Shown here: in pieces, positions 1 through 8,304 of the stretch
How positions within the stretch are numbered: position 1 is the stretch's first letter
How the letters are laid out: each line of letters opens with the position of its first letter
Assembly: GCA_902806595.1 (NCBI GenBank)
Contig: CADCXC010000008.1
Coordinates: 186,001 to 250,000 of the forward strand
Source: Pyrenopolyporus hunteri
Taxonomy: Eukaryota > Ascomycota > Sordariomycetes > Xylariales > Hypoxylaceae
Direction of reading: 5' to 3'
DNA length: 64,000 bases
Notes under the pieces: model-generated
Seen by the model: the letters and a program-made list of their open reading frames with translations, nothing else
Told to the model about the DNA's origin: nothing
The model's database searches: none
Position numbers and translations under genes: made by a program

Positions 1-705
1 ACGTCGATCGATCCTATTACCCTCGTGCGACGTATCCCAGAGGGGCTTGAGATCCCAGGCCTCCGCGAGGGCCTGAAACACATCATGAAGGAACACGAGA
101 TCCAATATAGCATCTCGTCCGGCGTAGCGCGCGTCCTCAGATCCGAAGTAGCAAGCGCACAAAATCAGCTCCGTAGCGGGCAGAAGAAAGGCATAAAATT
201 CGAGATTGTAGCCCACGCGCAAGATAACGTTAACGTCGAAGTTAAGGAGGTACCGATATCAGCAGCAGCAACGATTATATCATCGCCGACTGCGACGCCG
301 CGTACAGCTAGAACAGGGACTGGAACGCCCGAAGAGACACTAGATATCAACAAGTTATCTGATTATAATTCCCCAAATAAAAGGCAGCAAGCAGGTCATG
401 ACCATCGGAAACTAAAGCCAGGTCACTGCGCCGGGTGCTACGAGCCCTTCACAGAGTGGGAACCAGAAACGCTAGTAGGATTCGCTTGCGGCCACGTCTT
501 CCACGTCACCCACCTCCTGGAATGTCTACACCCGGGCGAGGACATCGATCCTAGCATGGTCGGTAACGGTAATGAGGACCGTACCAGAGGAGGCCGGTTC
601 GTCGGCAGCAAGGTTACGCACGCGCGGTTATTAAGAGACCGTATAGAGGGCGGGTGCCCGGTGTGTAGAAGCAGAAGGGAAGCGGTTGAAGGCGGACACG
701 GATGA
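1..705 (+). CDS. VPS41: Vps41, HOPS complex subunit (3' part, gene enters from the left)
   Basis: The frame is open from base 1, so the N-terminus lies outside the window. The visible 234 residues carry the conserved Vps41 tail: a stretch around IPEGLEIPGLREGL, a helical segment with GVARVLRSEVA and RGIKFEI, then a C-terminal RING-type zinc finger with CAGC, a CGHVFHVTHLLEC core and a final CPVC. Vps41 is a HOPS tethering subunit that works at the vacuole/late endosome in membrane fusion and in the AP-3 pathway. The RING cysteines and histidines all appear present. An insert of about 55 residues rich in Thr, Ser and Ala (near codons 85-140) precedes the RING. The stop is TGA at 703-705. The family call rests on recognised motifs, not on an alignment. 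Confidence 0.85.
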   Translation, partial: TSIDPITLVRRIPEGLEIPGLREGLKHIMKEHEIQYSISSGVARVLRSEVASAQNQLRSGQKKGIKFEIVAHAQDNVNVEVKEVPISAAATIISSPTATPRTARTGTGTPEETLDINKLSDYNSPNKRQQAGHDHRKLKPGHCAGCYEPFTEWEPETLVGFACGHVFHVTHLLECLHPGEDIDPSMVGNGNEDRTRGGRFVGSKVTHARLLRDRIEGGCPVCRSRREAVEGGHG

Positions 706-1254
706 CGCATCGATACCCACTAGTCGTGAGGCTTTCTGAGTCTTACCCTATCCTACTTGAGGTGCATTAGTTTGGAGTTTGGAGCATACGCATACGTATA
801 TCACGTCACGGGGTTCTGCTTGGGGTTAGTTAAAGCATAGGACATACATATTTTGCCGCCAAACTGTGGGAAATAGAGCCAACGTATTCGGATCGGATAC
901 TACCGTAAGTGGATTTATATCCCGGTAGTCCGGAATTTCTTGGCTAAGACTTTTTTGAATAGGTGCCCAAGTTGATAGGTAGGTTAGAGATCGATGGTAA
1001 AGCTTACACGATTAAGAATCGAGAGACGCCGCCGAGCAATAGTGTAGTATTCTATGCGCATGCCTCATAAAACACGCCTTATACACACATTGCGGTCACG
1101 TGCATTCGAGTATAATGCGCTAATCGATCTGTTTGGATCAGTTTGAACCGGGAAATATTTCCATTACATAAATATCCCGGTCCGGCGTGCTAAGCAGGCC
1201 CCGGTTCCTCCAACACTCCGTCTCTCCTCTCCTCTCCATCTCCGAAATCACAGC
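706..1254. promoter_or_regulatory. Intergenic, 3' of VPS41 and upstream of the NAT gene
   Basis: No gene is seen here. The stretch holds a perfect 12-base palindrome GGAAATATTTCC at 1151-1162. It sits in a larger imperfect inverted repeat, CCGGGAAATA to AAATATCCCGG, at 1148-1180. A similar ATATCCCGG occurs near 918. The hairpin lies about 75 bases before the NAT start codon and could be a regulatory site, but that is inference. Confidence 0.35.
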
Positions 1255-2259
1255 ATGGAGTACCGCCCAAGATACAGTCGTGAACAGCTCGGACAGTTCT
1301 TCGACCGGATCGCACTACCGGAGCATGACCGGCTTTACTCAGTGGAGCCGCTCTCGGACAGCGATAAGCTGAATTACTTGGGTCGGATAAAGAAACACGC
1401 CCTAGTCCGAATCCCGTTTGAGAATCTCACGCAGCACTACTCGTGGCATAGGACCATCAACGTCCGGCCGCAGCATCTATTCAACAAGGTCGTGCGCCCT
1501 CCCAGCCGCCGAGGCGGTTACTGCATGGAGGCCAACTCGCTATTCCACACCGTACTTCTGAGTCTCGGCTTCCAGGTCTACATGGCCGGCGCCCGGGTCT
1601 ACAGCAAGGAGACGGGCCGGTACGGCGGCTTCTCGCACTGCGTGAATATCGTGATCATTGGAGGCGACCGGTGGATGTTGGACGTAGGCTTCGGCGCTAA
1701 CGGCCCCACGGCCCCTATCCCGCTGCGCGACGACGGTGCGACGCAGCCGCACGTCCGTGGCGCGCCCGCGCTCGTCCGCGTCGTGCGCGAGCCCATCCCG
1801 CAGCAGATCGACCAGGGGCAGAAATTGTGGATCTACCAGTACCGCATAGACGCCAACCCGGGGTCGGGGTCAGAGTGGACGCCGCAGTACTGCTTCGTCG
1901 AGCTCGAGTTCCTACTCGAGGACATCCGGGGCATGAACCTGAGCCCGTGGAAGAGCCCCAGCTCCTGGTTCACGCAGAAGGTCGTGCTGTCGCGGTTCAC
2001 GACGGACGCCGAGGACCCCGCAGGCGGCTCCGCGACAGATGCGGAAGTGGCCGTCGGCGCCATCGACGGTGCGTTGATACTGTTCCAGGACACGCTGAAG
2101 TGGCGCCGCCGCGGGGAGACCAGGCTCATAGCGAAGTTTGAAAACGAGGACCAGAGGCTCGAGGCCATGAGGAAGTATTTTGCTATCGAGCTTGACGAGG
2201 AGGATCGCGAGGCTATACGCGGTACTGTAGGTGAGATTAGGCAGGGTGGATATCCCTAA
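1255..2259 (+). CDS. Arylamine N-acetyltransferase (NAT) family enzyme
   Basis: Intronless gene of 334 residues, the usual length for fungal NATs. The Cys-His-Asp catalytic triad of the family is readable: Cys90 in RRGGYCME, His128 in GGFSHCVN and Asp143 in MLDVGFG. The conserved IPFENL segment is at residues 53-58. NATs transfer an acyl group from acyl-CoA to the nitrogen of arylamines. Some fungal members use malonyl-CoA and detoxify plant benzoxazolinone-derived aminophenols; which substrate this one uses cannot be read from sequence. The ATG at 1255 is followed directly by the expected N-terminal helix, and no signal peptide is visible. The middle of the gene is GC-rich, giving several spurious open frames on both strands. 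The enzyme is probably cytosolic. Confidence 0.9.
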   Translation: MEYRPRYSREQLGQFFDRIALPEHDRLYSVEPLSDSDKLNYLGRIKKHALVRIPFENLTQHYSWHRTINVRPQHLFNKVVRPPSRRGGYCMEANSLFHTVLLSLGFQVYMAGARVYSKETGRYGGFSHCVNIVIIGGDRWMLDVGFGANGPTAPIPLRDDGATQPHVRGAPALVRVVREPIPQQIDQGQKLWIYQYRIDANPGSGSEWTPQYCFVELEFLLEDIRGMNLSPWKSPSSWFTQKVVLSRFTTDAEDPAGGSATDAEVAVGAIDGALILFQDTLKWRRRGETRLIAKFENEDQRLEAMRKYFAIELDEEDREAIRGTVGEIRQGGYP

Positions 2260-2603
2260 CGACTACAAGATAGAAAGAAAGGCTCGATTTCTGCGACCTT
2301 GACATATTACCAAATCACGTCATTAAGTCTTTCGGAATTATACATACCTACCTACATACCATACGTTGATGTCGACGGTCCGGCAACTGCTTATTCCATT
2401 TAAGCGATGCCTATTTTTAGCCAAGAGCCTAACCTAGGATATTATCTGTTAAGCTGGGCTTGTTGGCTGTGGTCTTGTAGGCGCAGCGAGCCCCTTGGCG
2501 GACGGGTCAGGATATCGACCAGGGTTGTTCTCGTACCCCCAATTCTCGACCAGCCTACGAGATCCTACGTCATTTAATTCGACATAGTAAATTCGAGCCC
2601 AAC
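2260..2603. other. Intergenic between NAT and HET genes
   Basis: 344 bases with no open frame worth calling. It holds the NAT 3' region and the HET promoter, with a short ACCTACCTACATACC motif near 2346, one of the TACC/TAGG motifs scattered through the window. Confidence 0.4.
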
Positions 2604-4799
2604 ATGCTTTGCCAAAAGTGTCAATCATCGTTACAATCTATCCACGATGGCATCGTCGAGAATCATAGGAGAAACCGTGTATATTTCCAATTCAAAAAAC
2701 TCCATCCTACGCTTCAGAGTCTATACCTGTCCATTGCGACGGGATGCTTCATCTGCCGAAGGATTTGGGTGAGCTCTCTAAATCCTCAGCACGGAGGGCC
2801 GCCCGATCATTTTAACCTAGCAGTGGAAGGCGACATACCTACCACCTACGAGGAATTCCTTGGTAGATGCGGGAAGCCCCTCCTACAGTCATATATCGAC
2901 ATCGGGGTTTACCTGCACCTGTCGGAAGGACATTTTGGGGCGTTGCTCAAGTATGAAAGTGTATCAAATTTGACCGAGTCCAAAACAGGAATTTCAACTG
3001 TGGTTAACCTGGAGCCAACCCCTGAAATTCATTATCCAACAGGATCACATTTGAATGCTGATAGCCCTTCTACGGCCGAGAATGCGGACTTATGGAGACA
3101 CTGGCTACATACTTGTTTGGAATCCCACACCAAGTGTCGTCAAGCGGAATGGGGTCGGGGAAACTTCATCCCTGACAGACTCATTCATATACTTCCGGGC
3201 GGCGACAAAACAGACATCAAGTGGCATTTGGTTTGCTTTGAGGGGGGCCGGAATGACCGGATTCAATATTGCACCCTGAGCCATCGCTGGGGTTCCCATC
3301 AGCCCCTTGAGTTAATCGCCAATGAGTATGCGAATTTCCTGGAAGTCTCCGATGGTTCCCGACTTCCCAAGACATATCAAGATGCAATGCGAGTGACTTT
3401 GGAAATGGGCTACCAGTACATTTGGATAGACTCCCTGTGCATAATCCAAGACGACGAAAATGACTGGAAATCTCAATCCTCGATGATGGGATCAATCTAT
3501 AGTAGCGCTCGCTGTAATATCGCAGCGGCGTGGGCTCTGGATAGCACTCACGGTTGCTTTAACAGGGGAGATCGGGCCATTGTCGACAATACGACGGTGA
3601 AGTTGATTGACGAACATGGTCAGCATATAAATTGCCAAGTCTACTTCCCCGTGGTTGGCGAGATGCGGGGAGATCCGTTGAATCAGCGCGCATGGGTCGT
3701 CCAAGAGCGTTACTTGGCAAAGAGGCAGCTAAGCTTCTCGAAGCGCCAAGTATTCTGGGAATGCCTAGAACTCAGCGCTTGCGAACAGTATCCCACAGGC
3801 GCACCGAGTTCCGCTCAACGCATCAACATTATTCGCCTACCTGAGAAACCGACCGTTAGAGTCCAAAACGGGTTCGAGTTCCGCAGGAGTTGGGACCATC
3901 TCGTGGAATTCTATTCAGGCCGCCAGCTTACCCGAGAATCCGACAGGTTGATCGCTTTAGCAGGGTTGGTCGCGAGGTTCCAAGATGTCGTACCGGATGA
4001 GTATCTCGCTGGCCTGTGGAAGAAAGATCTCATTAGGCAGCTATGCTGGAGACCAGATTACAATCCGGACACGGAAAAGCGCGAACGCCACAGAATATCT
4101 ACCTATGTCGCTCCCACATGGTCTTGGGCTAGTCTATACGCTCCGGTCTTGCTAGATAAATGGTACCTCGGGAACCGAGACGAGGAATACAAGACGCTCG
4201 TACAGGTTATCGAAGCCTCCGCAGAGTCGAGCGACCCGAAGAGGTTACGCAGCTTTACGTCCTCTAAGTTAGTCTTGAGGGGAATTACCGTGCGCGCCCG
4301 TTCCACGGGAAGAGGCGACGCATTCCGTACCCTCTACGACATATGGTTCGACAAAGAGCTTCAATATCATAGCGAATTCAAAACACCAGCGAAACCCCCA
4401 ACCACGCGCGAGATAGTCAGCGTTACGTGGGATGAATTTATCCCTAATACGCATGCCGACCCGGAATTGAGATCTAGGTCCCGAAGGATTGAAGAAGAGC
4501 GAAGAGGGAATATTCTATTCATTTTCTTATACCATAGAAGGTCTACGTTCCTAACCCATCTCTGCGGTTTAGTATTAAAGGAGTCGCGCGATCCCACGAA
4601 TCTAGACTCATACGTAAGAATAGGGACTTTCCGCATAGGCGATAGTCCTAAGGGGCACTTACTGAAAAGAATCGAATCATCACTGACGAGGGGGACGATG
4701 AAGCACGTGGTTGATAGGCAAGACCCGCGGTACGATTTCATTATAGACCTAGACCGTCCCGAGCTCGCCGATTTGGTGCACGAGGTTACTATCATTTAA
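2604..4799 (+). CDS. HET-domain (heterokaryon incompatibility) protein
   Basis: Single-exon gene of 731 residues. The HET domain spans about residues 222-370. It opens with YCTLSHRWG (222-230), has the second block YQYIWIDSLCIIQDD (270-284), continues with IYSSARCNIAAAW (298-310) and closes with LNQRAWVVQERYLA (359-372). Before it, two CxxC pairs (C3/C6 and C48/C51) could form a small zinc site, as seen in many HET proteins. The C-terminal 350 residues are diverged, also typical. HET domains are found in proteins that trigger cell death after fusion of incompatible strains, but most family members have no tested function, so a role in allorecognition is inference. No partner gene, NACHT, WD40 or ankyrin repeats are visible nearby. 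Its 3' end lies 78 bases from the convergent LITAF gene. Confidence 0.9.
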   Translation: MLCQKCQSSLQSIHDGIVENHRRNRVYFQFKKLHPTLQSLYLSIATGCFICRRIWVSSLNPQHGGPPDHFNLAVEGDIPTTYEEFLGRCGKPLLQSYIDIGVYLHLSEGHFGALLKYESVSNLTESKTGISTVVNLEPTPEIHYPTGSHLNADSPSTAENADLWRHWLHTCLESHTKCRQAEWGRGNFIPDRLIHILPGGDKTDIKWHLVCFEGGRNDRIQYCTLSHRWGSHQPLELIANEYANFLEVSDGSRLPKTYQDAMRVTLEMGYQYIWIDSLCIIQDDENDWKSQSSMMGSIYSSARCNIAAAWALDSTHGCFNRGDRAIVDNTTVKLIDEHGQHINCQVYFPVVGEMRGDPLNQRAWVVQERYLAKRQLSFSKRQVFWECLELSACEQYPTGAPSSAQRINIIRLPEKPTVRVQNGFEFRRSWDHLVEFYSGRQLTRESDRLIALAGLVARFQDVVPDEYLAGLWKKDLIRQLCWRPDYNPDTEKRERHRISTYVAPTWSWASLYAPVLLDKWYLGNRDEEYKTLVQVIEASAESSDPKRLRSFTSSKLVLRGITVRARSTGRGDAFRTLYDIWFDKELQYHSEFKTPAKPPTTREIVSVTWDEFIPNTHADPELRSRSRRIEEERRGNILFIFLYHRRSTFLTHLCGLVLKESRDPTNLDSYVRIGTFRIGDSPKGHLLKRIESSLTRGTMKHVVDRQDPRYDFIIDLDRPELADLVHEVTII

Positions 4800-4877
4800 A
4801 AATGCGGTCGACCGAAATCGTCCGCTCGAACGATAAATGCTCATCTCCCATAGAAATGCGACGCTTATAAAAATCTA

Positions 4878-5544
4878 TTATTTATAGTAGACTATCCGCG
4901 GACGAGGCCCCGTCTCAGCAACTTGTATAACGCCGTCTTGATCAATCGTAGCGACCTTCGACTGGCAGGCGGTGCAGTAAATATGGGTGAGCTCGCACCA
5001 GCCGGCCCTGCACGGGAGGGTAGCGAGACATATGCAGCACAGGCCCAGCAGAATCCCCGTCGCCCTATAGACCCAAAGCCTTAGCACGAGAATGGGACGG
5101 AATGCGCTCCGTTAATAGATCAGGGAAACTGGGGAAGGGGTCACGTACATCTGGACCCAAGTGCCCTCCTTGGTCGTAGTCGTCAGCGCTATTCGTTTAC
5201 AGAACGGGCAGTCGATCAAGGTCGGGTTCCCGTTGAGCTTATGGAGAGGCGTGACTTGGGGGAGAGCCTTCTCTGGGGCGTTCGAGCCCCCCGTTGACAT
5301 GTTATGCGTCTTCGGGGGTCTGGATGAAGATTAGGACCGATCATATACAGGTATGCATAGAGATAGTGTCCGGAATATAGAGATATTATGCATACTCTTG
5401 TGTTATAACATCGTTATTCTGAGGTCGAGGTGCTGGTTGCCCGGTTGCATTCTGTGTTACTTCTGGTTGCGGTGCAACGTGTGCCGGGGGTGGGACTTGG
5501 ACATCGGGGCTAACGACGCCTTCAACCTGTGGTTTTTCAGCCAT
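4878..5544 (-). CDS. LITAF-domain protein, three exons
   Basis: Exons on the minus strand: 5544-5396, 5319-5149 and 5064-4878 (introns 76 and 84 nt), 168 residues. The first intron runs GTATGC to CCAG with a CTAAT branch site; the second runs GTACGT to ATAG. Reading phase is kept at both joins (phase 2 each). The N-terminal 60 residues are rich in Pro and Gln. The LITAF domain follows: PLHKL, then the zinc knuckle CPFCK, a hydrophobic segment around ATGILLGLCCICLA, and the second knuckle THIYCTACQSKVA. LITAF proteins are monotopic membrane proteins of late endosomes and plasma membrane; the two knuckles flank an in-plane hydrophobic helix. The gene is convergent with HET. The second acceptor could instead be AAG 15 bases upstream, adding five residues. 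Confidence 0.8.
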
Positions 5545-6258
5545 GTTGAGGTTGCGGACTGTGCTAACAGGAACCTATGCAGGTAGGTAGGTAGGTAGGT
5601 TTGTAAAAGGGGCGTGAACCGGAGAGTCGGTTGGTTTAAAAAGGCGTAGCATCATGCCTATAATAAACCCACACGCTCTCCCAGGCTATTTGCATAGGAT
5701 CATTCATTTATCTCCAGCGCTGAGCCCCCGTTGATAATACGACCCTCTGATATAGAAATGTGTGTGTGTGCGGCACATACTCTTGTTCTTTCCCCAATAG
5801 ATCCTCGAAGATCGCCTTAATAGCCAATAGGCCCCCCTCGCCCATGTAGGTTGGAGGTCGTGTCTCTAAATTACCCCTACTTCTGTCCTAAAGCGCAAGG
5901 TTAGAGAGATGCGTCCGCTAGACTTTGTTGATAGTGCTAGGTACGGGGGGCATTCCCTGATGGGTGGTAGCTAAGCAAAGCTTGATCGTGTAGGGCTGAC
6001 AGCGGACATTCGTGATTCGACAGCGCTCTAGTAGGCGTGCATTAGGCACATCCATACCCTTCGGTTGGGGGTTTTTGACCCCCTGTTGAAACTCGCTTTG
6101 CTACCTGGACATCCTGCGAACGAACCAACGTTCGGAAGAAAAGCCACCCAAGGGGCGCGCTTAGTGGTAGACCCGGGTTACCGAGGAGAGATGGGGCTTT
6201 TGCCACCCTTATAAGGAAAAGGGCGAATGAGTTCCCTAGGTACCTAGGCGAACGTGAT
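5545..6258. other. Intergenic upstream of the LITAF gene
   Basis: No convincing gene. It contains an (AGGT) tetranucleotide tract at about 5580-5600, just upstream of the LITAF start, and a GT-repeat near 5759-5770. Short open frames near 6042-6317 have no family features. Confidence 0.35.
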
Positions 6259-7046
6259 CTAGGAGAAGGATGGGATAATTTTCGGTAACGTCGAAAACGG
6301 CGAGGCGAACGACACATCGGCAGTAAAAAGCGATCGCAGCCCCGCGCACATCATTATAATCATTAGTTGAACGCGCGCGCGACCAACAACTTCGTGTTCA
6401 GTAGACAACCAAGGCGAATTCTGATAGGGGTGTAAACCAATCGCTCCGTCTATATTAATATATTGCTCCGGTAAGGCCTTGCCATGTCCCTCTATGCAAG
6501 CCACAGCATTCAGCCGTAATCCGGGAAAACGCCTACTTAAACCAATAGGTAAGCCATTCTCTCAGCTCTTTCATCTCGCGTCTCAAGCTACGTTCTTCGA
6601 GATTTATTCTTAACCGTCACCGGGGTATGGAATGATCAAATTCTCTCGTTGTGCCGCCCACCGTTCCGGCGAAAGAAATCGAACCACGGGAACGCATCAA
6701 TGTTATGATCAATATATTTAACGATAGCATACATACCCCCGTCCGGGTCGGCCGGGAAAGTTGACCGGGGTCTGTTCCACGAGATTTGCACAGCTAGGTA
6801 CTTATCTACGATAAAGTCGGCGATGGAAACCAAACCCCGCGCCCCTTGACGGCGGTCGAGAAGCCTTACCAGAAAGGCAATTTTCAAATGATCTTGGTCC
6901 CCTTGGGAAACAACTATTTCAGGGAGATAGACATGCTTTTCACAATGAACAGCAGACCCTACATCGTCGAGGCCAAGAATACGAAGACCAGCGATCAAAG
7001 TCAGTTGAGGGCCAACGTATAGCTGACGTAACGACTTGGCTAGGGG
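6259..7046 (-). pseudogene. Possible gene remnant, minus strand, unrecognised
   Basis: Minus-strand frames here look protein-like but do not form an intact gene. One frame is open from 7046 to 6636 (137 codons) without a good ATG; it contains LGLDDVGSAVHCEKHVYLPE and GMYAIVKYIDHNIDAFPWFDF. A short charged stretch, SLRREMKELREWLTYWF, is readable at about 6600-6542 in another frame. A third frame, about 6540-6259, contains ALPEQYINIDGAIGLHP. Stops and frame changes separate them and I could not find a splice solution joining them. I do not recognise the family. It may be a frameshifted remnant or a real gene whose exons I mis-joined. Confidence 0.3.
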
Positions 7047-7526
7047 TCATGTACGCCCTCAGCGGCGAGAAAAGCGGCCAGGAAAAAGGCTCTCCGAAAA
7101 ACGTACGAAGAACTCCCCGAAGCGCGATGCCTTTCGCTGCTGGAAACCATCCATATCACACGAGTAGTTGCCGAGCTATTCGACAACGGGATACCTGGGC
7201 AGCTGCCCTCGTTGATCACAAACGAGCAACAGTTCCTCAGGATGGACTTGGAGTTTACTTTCGGCGTCGGGATATCCCATGAGGATTTGTAGGACTATGA
7301 AAGGCACCTTGGGAGAATAGAGAACAGCATGGTATAGACTGATAGAAGTTAGTGGTGGGCTGCGCGCGCTCTCAGACTCTTGCAGTCGAACTAAGAGGTA
7401 GACAAGCTTCTCGACGGGGACATGCGCGATATCAGTTCAGGTGTTCGGAAAGTCGTTGTCTGCCAGTATGCTGACCGCGCACGGCCACAACGCGACGCGT
7501 GGGCCAAGCTGAGAAACCCACGGTAA
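7044..7526 (+). pseudogene. Pseudogene fragment with four in-frame stops (RIP-like)
   Basis: One plus-strand frame stays protein-like for about 160 codons. It passes through KKALRKTYEELPEARCLSLL, ELFDNGIPGQLPSLITNEQQ and MDLEFTFGVGISHEDL, then DYERHLGRIENSMV, and ends with ISSGVRKVVVCQYADRA. It is broken by TAG at 7290, 7335 and 7350 and TAA at 7392. All four would be Gln codons (CAG or CAA) before a C-to-T change in a CpA context, the preferred target of repeat-induced point mutation. A TAG at 7041-7043 marks the 5' limit and a TAA in the same frame ends it near 7526. I do not recognise the family. The start abuts the opposite-strand frame ending at 7046, which may mark a rearrangement break. 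Confidence 0.55.
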
Positions 7527-8304
7527 GTAGGTAGGCATCCCGCCCATAGAGATTCAAATGTTGTCCTTTTCATGGTTTGGGTGTGCCCCGGGGTGTCATT
7601 TCACTATTGACAATGGGTTTTAGTAGAATATCTCCTTATAATAGTTCGAATTCTCTATTGTCGAGACAATATGTGAATATTGGCAGGCGATTTACAGCGG
7701 TGAATAATCCACTGATAACAAACTGTTGTTAAAGTCTTGTTAGTTCGAAGGCAGCTAGATTCTGAATTCATATCAACGACATATTACATTTATGAAGGAC
7801 GTAATAGTTATTCTTCAGAGCCTAAATCCGCACCAGCGGAAACAACATTTCGTTCACACGGCACAAGGAGCGCAGGGCCCTGACATTAGAGGGCACGCTT
7901 GGTGGTTTCGATATGGCCTTAGGCGCACTTATATTTGATGTTAGACGAGACTTAGACCTCATAAAGTACGAAAATAAAACTGCGGCTCAGGGCTAGGACT
8001 ACATGATTGATGCCGGATTGAAACTCTCGATGATCCCTTGTAAAATAAAGAAACAATGTCTCAAAAATAAGGGAATATGGAGATAAAGGGGAGGGGCAGG
8101 AAACTAGCCCATCGGTGATGTCGTAGAGCTCGATATTTACCTGATTGTCTTAGAACCTCTTAACTAGGCATGAAACGAAGGGCTGGCCATAACTGATAAT
8201 CGCGATAAACCCACCCGTGACCGGATATAGAAGCCTTACAGAAACCCAACCGTCGCATTTCGCCGTTGTAATGTGGATTCGTTGTAACGGAGGCCTATAG
8301 CCTC
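7527..8304. other. Intergenic, nothing recognised
   Basis: About 780 bases, AT-rich in places (7610-7760), between the decayed gene and the exonuclease 3' end. I see no coding frame, RNA gene or repeat. Confidence 0.4.

Noticed and set aside
5353..5586. Plus-strand open frame of 77 codons with many Cys
   Set aside because: It lies antisense to exon 1 of the LITAF gene and its first intron; the minus strand gives the sensible Pro/Gln-rich leader.
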